Source: Bacteroidaceae bacterium (GTDB lineage Bacteria > Bacteroidota > Bacteroidia > Bacteroidales > Bacteroidaceae). Taken from it: DNA of 64,000 bases. The stretch is from contig JAFZPZ010000127.1 in the NCBI GenBank assembly GCA_017552435.1, positions 1 through 64,000 on the forward strand, in the 5' to 3' direction. The notes below the pieces were generated by a model that was not told where the DNA came from, ran no database searches, and saw only the letters and a list, made by a program, of their open reading frames with translations. How positions within the stretch are numbered: the stretch's first letter is position 1; each line of letters starts with the position of its first letter. Both the position numbers and the translations under genes were made by a program. Shown one piece after another: positions 48,414 to 56,807 of this stretch.

Positions 48414-48866
48414 ATGAGAACAGTCATCCAAAGAGTTCAAAAAGCATATGTAAGTGTTAGTGCCTCAACAGTTTCTAGCATTGGGCATGGATTGTTGTTA
48501 CTGCTTGGCATTGAAGATGCCGATACAGAGGAAGACATCCAATGGCTATGCCGTAAGGTATTGGGATTGCGCATCTTCGACGATGACGAGGGCGTGATGA
48601 ACCGCAGCATTATGGATATAAACGGCGAAATTCTTGTGGTGAGCCAGTTCACACTAATGGCAAGCTACAAGAAGGGCAACCGACCCAGTTGGATACGCGC
48701 AGCAGGACATGAATATGCAATACCTATGTATGAAAAATTCGTCGAATTACTCTCAGAAGGTCTTGGAAAACCAGTTGGAACAGGCGTCTTCGGTGCAGAT
48801 ATGCAGGTGGAGCTTATCAATGATGGTCCAGTAACAATTTGCATGGATACCAAAAACAAGGAATAA
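48414..48866 (+). CDS. dtd: D-aminoacyl-tRNA deacylase
   Basis: 150 aa. The start MRTVIQRVQKAYVSV is the conserved DTD N-terminus, so the upstream extension of the frame (from 48327, overlapping uvrC) is not used. SQFTLMASYKKGNRPSW contains the SQxxL motif, and NDGPVTICMD contains the cross-subunit Gly-Pro motif. It removes D-amino acids from mischarged tRNAs. Confidence 0.94.
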   Translation: MRTVIQRVQKAYVSVSASTVSSIGHGLLLLLGIEDADTEEDIQWLCRKVLGLRIFDDDEGVMNRSIMDINGEILVVSQFTLMASYKKGNRPSWIRAAGHEYAIPMYEKFVELLSEGLGKPVGTGVFGADMQVELINDGPVTICMDTKNKE

Positions 48867-48871
48867 GACAC

Positions 48872-49195
48872 ATGACTATAAAAGAAGCACAAGAACAAGT
48901 AGATCAATGGATTAAGACATACGGAGTGCGCTATTTCAATGAGTTGACCAACATGGCGATATTGACTGAAGAAGTAGGGGAGTTGGCTCGAATTATGGCA
49001 CGCCGTTATGGTGAACAATCCTTCAAAGAAGGTGAGAATCAAGACCCTGCAGAAGAAATGGCAGACATTCTTTGGGTGCTAATCTGCCTGGCGAACCAGA
49101 CAGGAGTGGATTTAACAAAAGCCCTTGAGGCAAGCTTCGACAAGAAAACAAACAGAGACAAAGACAGACATAAGAACAACACTAAACTACAATAA
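48872..49195 (+). CDS. MazG-like nucleotide pyrophosphohydrolase
   Basis: 107 aa from MTIKEAQEQVDQW, 5 nt after the dtd stop. EEVGELARIMARRYG and DPAEEMADILWVLICLANQT supply the ExxE...ExxD metal-binding motifs of all-alpha NTP pyrophosphohydrolases. It likely hydrolyses a non-canonical dNTP. Its stop is 1 nt from the deoC start. Confidence 0.9.
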   Translation: MTIKEAQEQVDQWIKTYGVRYFNELTNMAILTEEVGELARIMARRYGEQSFKEGENQDPAEEMADILWVLICLANQTGVDLTKALEASFDKKTNRDKDRHKNNTKLQ

Positions 49196-49196
49196 C

Positions 49197-50093
49197 ATGG
49201 AAACATTAGAAAAAAGTAAGTACGAGCAGATGCTCTCGCAGTACAACACAGATATCAAAGATAATGACGTAGCAGCCAAAGTGGCCGCAATCATCGAGAA
49301 AAAAGTACCCGAGAACGACACGCTGGAGGTCAAAAAGTTTCTTATGGGTAGCGTTGAACTGACTACCCTGAAAACTACAGATAGTGAGGAAAGCGTGCTG
49401 GCTTTTACAGAAAAGGTCAACAAGTTCGAGGATGCCTACCCCGAGTTGCCACACGTAGCTACAATATGTGTCTATCCATGCTTTGCAAAGATTGTAAGTC
49501 AAAGTCTTGAAGTAGAAGGAGTTGAGGTAGCTTGTGTCAGTGGAAGTTTCCCATCTTCACAAGCGTTGATAGAAATAAAAACCGTAGAAACAGCATTGGC
49601 TCTAAAGGATGGTGCAACTGAAATTGATATCGTCATGAGCGTTGGTAAGTACCTGAGCGGTGACTATGAGACACTTTGCGATGAAATCAGTGAATTGAAG
49701 GCCATCTGCGGCGATCGTAAGATGAAGGTCATCCTTGAGACAGGCCTGCTGCCAAGCGCTTCGGACATCAAGAAAGCTAGTCTGCTTGCCATGTATGCTG
49801 GTGCGGACTACATCAAGACAAGCACAGGCAAGGAGAAACCTGCTGCAACTCCCGAAGCAGCCTATGTAATGTGTCAGGCAATCAAAGAGTACTATGACAA
49901 GACAGGAAACCAGATTGGTTTCAAACCTGCCGGAGGATTGAATACCGTGCATGATGCCCTCGTATATTATACTATAGTAAAAGAGGTACTCGGAGAAAAA
50001 TGGCTCACAAACCAATGGCTTCGTCTCGGCACCAGTCGACTCGCAAATCTGCTACTGAGCGAAGTGGTTGGTGAAGAAGTGAAATTCTTTTAG
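49197..50093 (+). CDS. deoC: Deoxyribose-phosphate aldolase
   Basis: 298 aa from METLEKSKYEQ; the upstream extension overlaps the MazG-like gene and is rejected. EIDIVMSVGKYLSGDYE, the catalytic Lys region MKVILETGLLP and the Schiff-base Lys in ADYIKTSTGKE are present, and GFKPAGGLNT closes the barrel. It cleaves deoxyribose-5-phosphate to acetaldehyde and glyceraldehyde-3-phosphate. Confidence 0.94.
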   Translation: METLEKSKYEQMLSQYNTDIKDNDVAAKVAAIIEKKVPENDTLEVKKFLMGSVELTTLKTTDSEESVLAFTEKVNKFEDAYPELPHVATICVYPCFAKIVSQSLEVEGVEVACVSGSFPSSQALIEIKTVETALALKDGATEIDIVMSVGKYLSGDYETLCDEISELKAICGDRKMKVILETGLLPSASDIKKASLLAMYAGADYIKTSTGKEKPAATPEAAYVMCQAIKEYYDKTGNQIGFKPAGGLNTVHDALVYYTIVKEVLGEKWLTNQWLRLGTSRLANLLLSEVVGEEVKFF

Positions 50094-50278
50094 TAAAAAT
50101 GGGAAAGGTGCGAGAGTTTGGAACATTTTGACCTCACGAGAATTTGATATTTGTAGCCATAGGGTAGGGCGGCCAAAAACACGCGATTCTCAGTGGCCAA
50201 ATTTTAAACCAAGCATCTAAAACAAAGCGATTTAACACAGAAAATTTAGAAGTAGAAAATTCTTAAAATAAAAAAGAA

Positions 50279-51109
50279 ATGAACAAAAAGACCCTCTTAT
50301 TGATGGGAATAGCAGTTTTGTTGCTCTCATCGTGTGTAGTTAGCAAAAAGAAATACGAGATTGCTGAATCAGGAAGAATAGCAGCATTATTTAGCCGCGA
50401 CAGTTTGGCCGAACTGCTCGGTGTAAGCCGATATGACTGCTCAATGTTTAACGATCGTGTCAATGCTCTGATGACGGACACTGCGCTGCTCAAAGGCAGC
50501 ATCCGCAACTATCAGGCACTGTTAGCCTCTGGTCAAAACGAAAACCAAAAGCTTAGCGCCAACCTGATGGAGCGAGAAAAGACAATTGTCGAACTCCAGA
50601 AAATGATTGCGGAGCAGAATCAGAAAGTAAAAAACCTGCTTAAGAGCGTGAAGGATGCGTTACTTGGTTTTAGCAGCGATGAACTGACGGTTCGCGAGGA
50701 AGGCGGAAAGGTTTACGTGGCCATGAGCGACAAATTGCTCTTCGAATCTGGCAAGGCTATTGTCAATCAACAGGGAAAGGAAGCGCTCGGTAAACTTGCA
50801 GAGGTGCTTAACCGACAGACAGACATTGATGTCTATATCGAGGGTCACACAGACAATGTGCCCATCCACACAGCAGTCTTTCAGGACAACTGGGATCTCA
50901 GTGTCATCCGAGCAACAAGCGTTGTACGCATCCTGACCGAGACTTACAATGTCAATCCTCTCCAGATACAGCCATGCGGTCGCGGGGAATACAAACCCAT
51001 AGATGTCAATACTACACCCGAGGGCAAGGCGCGTAACCGTCGTACGGAAATCATCATGGCTCCACGGCTCGACAAGCTCTTTAAGATGCTGGAAGAGAGT
51101 GGCCAGTAA
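50279..51109 (+). CDS. OmpA-family outer-membrane lipoprotein
   Basis: 276 aa. Lipoprotein signal with LLSSC (Cys19), a coiled-coil region (~75-125) and an OmpA-like peptidoglycan-binding domain (LLFESGKAIVNQQGKEALGK; VYIEGHTDNVPI; NWDLSVIRATSVVRIL; ARNRRTEIIM, with the NxxLSxxRA and R-x-x-R diaminopimelate-binding pattern). It anchors the outer membrane to the wall. Confidence 0.9.
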   Translation: MNKKTLLLMGIAVLLLSSCVVSKKKYEIAESGRIAALFSRDSLAELLGVSRYDCSMFNDRVNALMTDTALLKGSIRNYQALLASGQNENQKLSANLMEREKTIVELQKMIAEQNQKVKNLLKSVKDALLGFSSDELTVREEGGKVYVAMSDKLLFESGKAIVNQQGKEALGKLAEVLNRQTDIDVYIEGHTDNVPIHTAVFQDNWDLSVIRATSVVRILTETYNVNPLQIQPCGRGEYKPIDVNTTPEGKARNRRTEIIMAPRLDKLFKMLEESGQ

Positions 51110-51157
51110 ATGGTTGGGAATTGAAGCACGCATAGATACATTTTTCCTAATATTCCT

Positions 51158-52762
51158 ATGAAGAGACTTACATTTGCTGTAGCTGCCTTGCTAATGGGTT
51201 TAAATCTCATGGCACAAATACGCTTCGGCAACACACCTGCTAACAACGCTGCTGCCAGCAATCTGGAGAAGAACATCCAGAAACTCGTGATGGCAAGCAT
51301 TATGATAAACAATTTCTACGTAGATAGCGTGGATAGCAAGAAGCTGACGGAGGACGCCATCAACGGCATACTTTCCAAGCTCGACCCGCACTCCGCCTAT
51401 ACCAATGCGAAGGACACGAAGAAATTTACCGAACCTCTGGAAGGCTCGTTCGAGGGCATTGGCGTGCAGTTCAACATGCTGGAGGACACGTTGCTCGTGA
51501 TACAGCCAGTGCCGAAAGGACCCAGCGAGAGGGTGGGCATCCTGGCAGGCGACCGCATCGTGAGTGTCGCAGACACGGCGATAGCAGGCGTCAAGATGAG
51601 CAAGGAGGAGATTATGCACCGACTTCGCGGGCCGAAGGGCACAATTGCTCATCTCGGCATCGTGCGGAGAGGCATCAGAGACACTTTGTATTTCGATGTC
51701 AAGCGTGACAAGATTCCCGTGAACTCGGTGGATGCCGCGTATATGGTAACGCCGACTATTGGACTTGTTCGTTTCAACAATTTCGCCCAGACAACGCACG
51801 ACGAGGTTGTCAATGCCATCAAGAAGCTCAAGGACGAAGGCATGAAAGACCTCATTATCGACATTCAACAGAACTCCGGTGGTTTCCTGCAAGCTGCCGC
51901 CGATATAGCCAGCGAGTTCCTGCCGAAGGGCGACATGATTGTCTATACAAAAGGAAGAAGTGTTCCCAGTAAGGAATTCCGCAGCACAGGAGGAGGCTGT
52001 TTCCAAGAGGGTAGGGTAGCGGTACTCATCGATGAGTATAGCGCTTCGGCAGCCGAGATTCTTTCCGGAGCCATCCAAGACCAGGACCGCGGAATTGTCG
52101 TGGGTCGCCGCTCGTTTGGCAAGGGCCTTGTCCAACAGCCATTCGACATGCCCGACGGCAGTATGATACGCCTCACTACGGCTCGCTACTATACACCCAG
52201 CGGACGCAGTATTCAAAAGCCCTACGAGAAGGGAAAGATCCTGGATTACGCCAAGGATGTGATCAATCGGTACAATAATGGCGAGCTAACGAATGCCGAC
52301 AGCATCCATTTCCCCGATTCCCTGCGCTACCAGACGCTGCGCAAAGGCCGCACTGTCTATGGCGGCGGCGGCATCATGCCCGACTGCTTCGTGCCGTTCG
52401 ACACTACGCGCTATGCCAAGTGTTACCGCGAGATGTCGGCAAAGAGCATCATCATCAATGCCAATCTCCGCTACATGGACAAGAACCGCAAGAAACTGGC
52501 GAAGGCTTATCCCACTTTCCAGAAGTTCAAGGAGGAATATCAATTGCCTCAGGAGCTCATCGACGACATCTTTGCTGAAGGCGAGAAGCAGGACATCCGG
52601 CCCAAGGACGACGAGGAGCGTCAGAAGGCAACAGATAACATCCGGCTCATCGTCAAGTGCCTCGTGGCTCGCGACCTCTGGGATATGAGCGAGTATTTCG
52701 CCATACTCTATGAGAACGACGATGTGGTGAAAAAGGCGGTCGAGTTGCTTCAGGCTGAATGA
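51158..52762 (+). CDS. C-terminal processing (S41) peptidase
   Basis: 534 aa. Signal peptide 1-19, N-terminal helices (DPHSAYTNAKDTKKFTEPLE), PDZ domain (GPSERVGILAGDRIVSVADT), then the catalytic core DEYSASAAEILSGAIQDQDR (nucleophile Ser in SASAAE) and RRSFGKGLVQ (general-base Lys). It is a periplasmic tail-specific protease of the CtpA type. Its stop overlaps the ybeY start by 4 nt. Confidence 0.92.
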   Translation: MKRLTFAVAALLMGLNLMAQIRFGNTPANNAAASNLEKNIQKLVMASIMINNFYVDSVDSKKLTEDAINGILSKLDPHSAYTNAKDTKKFTEPLEGSFEGIGVQFNMLEDTLLVIQPVPKGPSERVGILAGDRIVSVADTAIAGVKMSKEEIMHRLRGPKGTIAHLGIVRRGIRDTLYFDVKRDKIPVNSVDAAYMVTPTIGLVRFNNFAQTTHDEVVNAIKKLKDEGMKDLIIDIQQNSGGFLQAAADIASEFLPKGDMIVYTKGRSVPSKEFRSTGGGCFQEGRVAVLIDEYSASAAEILSGAIQDQDRGIVVGRRSFGKGLVQQPFDMPDGSMIRLTTARYYTPSGRSIQKPYEKGKILDYAKDVINRYNNGELTNADSIHFPDSLRYQTLRKGRTVYGGGGIMPDCFVPFDTTRYAKCYREMSAKSIIINANLRYMDKNRKKLAKAYPTFQKFKEEYQLPQELIDDIFAEGEKQDIRPKDDEERQKATDNIRLIVKCLVARDLWDMSEYFAILYENDDVVKKAVELLQAE

Positions 52763-53175
52763 TAACCTATAATATAATAAATGTAGCGATGCCTGACATC
52801 CGCGAGACAGAGGTCTCGGAATGGGTGCGGCAAGTGGCGAAGAGCTACGGCAAGGTGGTAGGCGACATCAACTACATCTTCGTGGATGACGAGACGATGC
52901 TCGACATCAACCGCCGCTTCATCGGGCACGACTACTACACCGACCACATCGGCTTCGACTACACGGAGGGCAATGCCCTGAGCGGTGACATCTACATTAG
53001 CCTCGACACCGTGCGCACAAACGCCGAGCTGTTCGGTGTCACACAGGACGAGGAGCTTCGCCGCATCATCATACACGGCCTGCTGCATCTCTGCGGCCTC
53101 CGCGACAAGACAGACGAGGAAAGAACTGAAATGCAACAGGCCGAGGACGAGGCCTTGTCCCTCCAACAGGAGTGA
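52759..53175 (+). CDS. ybeY: Endoribonuclease YbeY
   Basis: 138 aa. The zinc region is HGLLHLCGLRDKTDEE: two His of the usual H-x3-H-x5-H are present, but the third ligand position (YDH in E. coli) is replaced by Leu-Arg-Asp. I believe this is common in Bacteroidetes YbeY, but it should be noted. It acts in 16S rRNA maturation and ribosome quality control. Translationally coupled to the protease gene. Confidence 0.9.
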   Translation: MITYNIINVAMPDIRETEVSEWVRQVAKSYGKVVGDINYIFVDDETMLDINRRFIGHDYYTDHIGFDYTEGNALSGDIYISLDTVRTNAELFGVTQDEELRRIIIHGLLHLCGLRDKTDEERTEMQQAEDEALSLQQE

Positions 53176-53215
53176 CGGATTAAAGATTAAAGATTAAAGA
53201 TTAGGGATTAATATA

Positions 53216-54253
53216 ATGGAAGATTTCGACATAAGACAAGAAGGAAGGCAGAAGGAAAAGGACTTCGAGAACGCCCTGAGACCATTGTGCTTCGAGGACT
53301 TCAGCGGTCAGCAGAAAGTCGTGGAGAACCTGCGTATCTTCGTGGAGGCTGCAAAGTATCGCGGCGAACCCCTCGACCACACACTCCTGCACGGCCCTCC
53401 AGGACTGGGTAAGACAACCCTCTCCAACATCATCGCCAACGAGCTGGGCGTGGGCTTCAAGCTTACCAGCGGCCCTGTGCTCGACAAGCCCGGCGACCTG
53501 GCCGGCATCCTCACTTCGCTGGAACCCAACGACGTGCTCTTCATCGACGAGATACACCGCCTCTCGCCCATCGTGGAGGAGTATCTCTACAGCGCGATGG
53601 AAGACTATCGCATCGACATCATGATAGACAAAGGACCGTCGGCTCGCAGCATACAGATAGACCTTGCACCCTTCACGCTGGTCGGTGCCACGACGCGTAG
53701 CGGCCTGCTCACCGCTCCCCTTCGTGCCCGCTTCGGCATCAACATGCATCTGGAGTACTATGATGCCGAGACGCTGCGGAAGATTATCATGCGCTCCAGC
53801 ACAATCCTTGGCGTACCCATCGACACCGAGGCCGCCGGCGAGATTGCCAGCCGCAGCCGAGGCACGCCACGTATCGCCAACGCTCTGCTGCGCCGCGTCC
53901 GCGACTTCGCACAGGTAAAGGGCAATGGCCGTATCGACCTCAAGATAGCCCGCGTGGCTCTCGAGGCCCTCAATATCGACCGCTATGGCCTCGACGAAAT
54001 AGACAACAAGATACTGCTCACCATCATCGACAAGTTCAAGGGCGGTCCTGTAGGCATCAACACCATCGCGACAGCCGTCGGCGAAGATGCCGGCACCGTC
54101 GAGGAAGTCTATGAGCCATTCCTCATCAAGGAAGGCTTCATCAAGCGAACACCCCGAGGCCGCGAAGTGACGGAACTGGCATACAATCACTTAGGAAGAA
54201 AGATGGGCACCCGCTATGGTAACCCACTACAGGGCGACCTCTTCGACCAATGA
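53216..54253 (+). CDS. ruvB: Holliday junction helicase RuvB
   Basis: 345 aa. Walker [10 protein letters not shown], Walker [11 protein letters not shown], sensor 1 [20 protein letters not shown] (arginine finger included) and the winged helix [20 protein letters not shown]. It drives branch migration with RuvA. A heptad-type ATTAAAG run precedes the start. Confidence 0.96.
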   Translation: MEDFDIRQEGRQKEKDFENALRPLCFEDFSGQQKVVENLRIFVEAAKYRGEPLDHTLLHGPPGLGKTTLSNIIANELGVGFKLTSGPVLDKPGDLAGILTSLEPNDVLFIDEIHRLSPIVEEYLYSAMEDYRIDIMIDKGPSARSIQIDLAPFTLVGATTRSGLLTAPLRARFGINMHLEYYDAETLRKIIMRSSTILGVPIDTEAAGEIASRSRGTPRIANALLRRVRDFAQVKGNGRIDLKIARVALEALNIDRYGLDEIDNKILLTIIDKFKGGPVGINTIATAVGEDAGTVEEVYEPFLIKEGFIKRTPRGREVTELAYNHLGRKMGTRYGNPLQGDLFDQ

Positions 54254-54316
54254 GCCTCATCGGGCGAGAGTGAAATAAATAGTAAATCGTAAATCTTTAA
54301 ATAGTACATTAATAAG

Positions 54317-55546
54317 ATGGTCCTGAACTACATCTGGATTGGCTTCTTCGCCATCGCATTCATTATTGCGGTAATACAGCTGCTGATGGGCAACACCGAG
54401 GCTTTCCCGGCCATCATGAACAGTACCTTCGACAACGCCAAGACGGCCTTCGAGATATCCATCGGGCTGACAGGTGTGCTCTCCCTGTGGATGGGCATCA
54501 TGAAGATAGGCGAACGCGGCGGACTGGTGGATGTCCTGGCTCGTTGGCTGTCACCGCTCATGGTGCGCCTCTTCCCCGAGATACCTGCCGGACATCCCGT
54601 CTTCGGCCACATCTTCATGAACTTCAGCGCCAATATGCTGGGACTCGATAATGCTGCCACTCCCCTTGGTCTCAAGGCGATGGAGGGCTTGCAGGAGCTG
54701 AACAAGCAGAAGGACACCGCCACGAATGCCATGATTATGTTCCTGGTGCTTAACACCAGCGGACTGACGCTCATTCCGGTCGGCGTGATGGTCTATCGCG
54801 CACAGATGGGAGCGGCACAGCCAACCGATGTCTTCTGTCCCATCCTCATCGCCACCGCTATCGCCACACTCGCCGGCATGGTCATCACGAGCCTCTACCA
54901 GCGCATCAACCTCTTCAACCGCGCCATCATGGCGTTCGTCCTGGGCATCTGCGTCGTAGTGAGTGGCGTAATCTGGATCAGCACCCAGGTGGATCGCGAG
55001 ACGTTGAACCTCTGGAGCACCGTCGTGGCGAACATCATCCTCTTCAGTATCATCATCGCCTTCATTGGGGCTGGTGTCCGGAAGAAGATAAATGTCTATG
55101 AGGCATTCGTGGAGGGAGCAAAAGGCGGCTTTGAGACAGCCGTCCGCATCATCCCATATCTGGTGGCGATACTCGTGGCCATAGGCGTGTTCCGTGCTTC
55201 TGGAGCGATGGATTTCATCGTCGACGGACTGGGGCGGATGGTTGAATGGTGCGGTGGCAATGCCGACTATGTGGCAGCTCTGCCGACGGCCATCATGAAG
55301 CCGCTCTCCGGCAGCGGGGCCCGCGGCATGATGGTGGATGCCATGCAGCAGTACGGAGCCGACAGTTTCGTTGGGCGCCTCTCCTGTATCTTCCAGGGAG
55401 CCACCGACACCACCTTCTACATCCTGGCTGTCTATTTCGGCTCTGTTGGTGTCCGTAAGACCCGCCACGCTGTTATGGCCGGCCTGTTGACCGACCTCTG
55501 CGGCGTCATCGCCGCCATCGCCGTCGCCGCCATCTTCTTCGATTAA
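54317..55546 (+). CDS. Nucleoside-recognition (Gate) membrane protein, SpmA/SpmB-like fusion
   Basis: 409 aa with ~9 TM helices. Two Gate-domain halves are fused: SpmA-like (GLTGVLSLWMGIMKIGERGG; SANMLGLDNAATPLGLKAME) and SpmB-like (GGFETAVRIIPYLVAILVAI; ALPTAIMKPLSGSGARGMMV; GATDTTFYILAVYFGSVGVR). The organism need not sporulate; the substrate of this transporter-like family is unknown. Confidence 0.88.
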   Translation: MVLNYIWIGFFAIAFIIAVIQLLMGNTEAFPAIMNSTFDNAKTAFEISIGLTGVLSLWMGIMKIGERGGLVDVLARWLSPLMVRLFPEIPAGHPVFGHIFMNFSANMLGLDNAATPLGLKAMEGLQELNKQKDTATNAMIMFLVLNTSGLTLIPVGVMVYRAQMGAAQPTDVFCPILIATAIATLAGMVITSLYQRINLFNRAIMAFVLGICVVVSGVIWISTQVDRETLNLWSTVVANIILFSIIIAFIGAGVRKKINVYEAFVEGAKGGFETAVRIIPYLVAILVAIGVFRASGAMDFIVDGLGRMVEWCGGNADYVAALPTAIMKPLSGSGARGMMVDAMQQYGADSFVGRLSCIFQGATDTTFYILAVYFGSVGVRKTRHAVMAGLLTDLCGVIAAIAVAAIFFD

Positions 55547-55550
55547 GAAA

Positions 55551-55578
55551 AAAGTCCCCTGATTGCTCAGAGGGCTTT
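55551..55578. terminator. Terminator between convergent genes
   Basis: AAAGTCCCCTGA-TTGC-TCAGAGGGCTTT, a 12-bp stem with one mismatch and one G-T pair, followed by T residues. Confidence 0.65.
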
Positions 55579-55619
55579 AATGTTCCAATTACTTATGGAG
55601 GAAGGTTTAGGGGGAGAGG

Positions 55620-56566
55620 CTATTCTGCGTCTCCGATGGGGCCGTTGTTATCCCCACCATTATCATCACCACCGCCGGAATCTCCTCCGGTGCCCGGGTC
55701 GGGAGTAGAACCTCCACCGGTGCCCGGATCTGGCGTCGTGCCGCCACCGGTGCCGGGATCGGGAGTAGTTCCGCCCTGTGTCGGGTTGCCCGATGGTGTC
55801 GGAGTGTCGCCGCCGCTGGTCTTGCCGCCGGTGATGTAGTACAGCTTGGCGCGGTCTTCTATGGCGAACAACAGCACCAGCAGGTCGTTCAGCGCCGTGC
55901 TCGGCTGCAGCACCGTGAGGGCGTTCAGCACGTCGTAAGCCTTGCGGATGGCCTCGTCGGTAGCCTTGCGGGCTGCGGCCAGCTCGCCCTTCACCTTGGC
56001 GCTCTCGTGATCCACGCGCACGGCCACCAGCTGCAGCACCTTGTTGGCCTGAACTACGGCCTTCTGCACCCACGCCTCGATGCCCAGCTCCACGAGCTCG
56101 TACTCCGTGGCGGCTGCCCATTGCTGCGACATGTTGAGCACTTTGCGGGCCTCGGCCTCGAAGCCGTCGCTGGTCGAGAAGTTGAAGTCGCGGAACACCT
56201 GCCGGGCCAGTTGCGCCTTGCGGTAGATGGGCTCCGTCTCAGGCAGGTAGAGCAGGCCGTTCAGTATGCCCAGCGCCGTGGACATGTACTTGTCCTCCAG
56301 CGCGTCCTCCCGCTTCAGGTCATCGCTGGCAAAGTCCTTGCCGCTGAAGCGCTTGAACGCCGTGTCCTCGGCCTGGCGTGCCTGATGCACCCCGTTGACG
56401 GCCTGGATCAGCAGCTGGTTCTCCGTCTCAAAGTCCCTCAGGCGGTCGCAAATCTGCTGCGACACACCGTCGTGGTTCTTGCTATGGCAAGCGTCACCCT
56501 TCGGGATGCCGAGCGCGCGTTCGACAGACGCGACAGATAGTTTGTTGTCAGATTCTTGTTTGCCAT
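55620..56566 (-). pseudogene. DUF6261-like gene with N-terminal frameshift
   Basis: The main frame (281 aa from a GTG at 56465) is helical: ICDRLRDFETENQLLIQAVN, GILNGLLYLPETEPIYRKAQ, AEARKVLNMSQQWAAATEYE. It ends in a Gly/Pro-rich tail with tandem TPDPGTGGG units. It recalls the Bacteroidetes DUF6261 family. The natural N-terminus seems to be MANKNLTTNYLSRLSNA from the ATG at 56566, but that frame is out of register and stops. Between the two frames lies ~30 nt of palindrome-like DNA (CTCGGCATCCCGAAGGGTGA), so an insertion probably broke the gene. A shorter product from the GTG start is possible. The family call is from memory and moderate. Confidence 0.6.
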
Positions 56567-56616
56567 AATTTTGCTTGTTTATTTCATTTGTTACTCATGT
56601 TTTTGTCCGCTGGACG

Positions 56617-56784
56617 CTCAGACGACCCCTTGTTGCCGCGCAGTAGCTCCGCTGAGGGCTCAGACGACCCCTTGTTGCCACGCAGTAGCACCGCTGAGTG
56701 CTCAGAGGCATCCTTGTAGCCAATCAGTAGCTCCGCTAAGGGCTCAGAGGCATCCTTGTATCCAAACAGTAGCTCCGCTGAGAG
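56617..56784. repeat. Four 42-nt tandem repeats
   Basis: Units begin at 56617, 56659, 56701 and 56743, exactly 42 nt apart (consensus CTCAGACGACCCCTTGTTGC, then a CAGTAGCTCCGCTGAGGG type end). Copies 1-2 and 3-4 are most alike. The unit is 14 codons and open on both strands (minus: SAELLRGNKGSSEP), but no start codon or gene fits. It lies between the DUF6261-like gene and the esterase gene. Confidence 0.9.
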
Positions 56785-56807
56785 TGCAGTGTCATAGGAG
56801 AAAACGG

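Noticed and set aside
51200..52216. 338-codon minus-strand frame
   Set aside because: Antisense to the S41 protease, which has complete catalytic motifs.
53201..54190. 329-codon minus-strand frame
   Set aside because: Antisense to ruvB.
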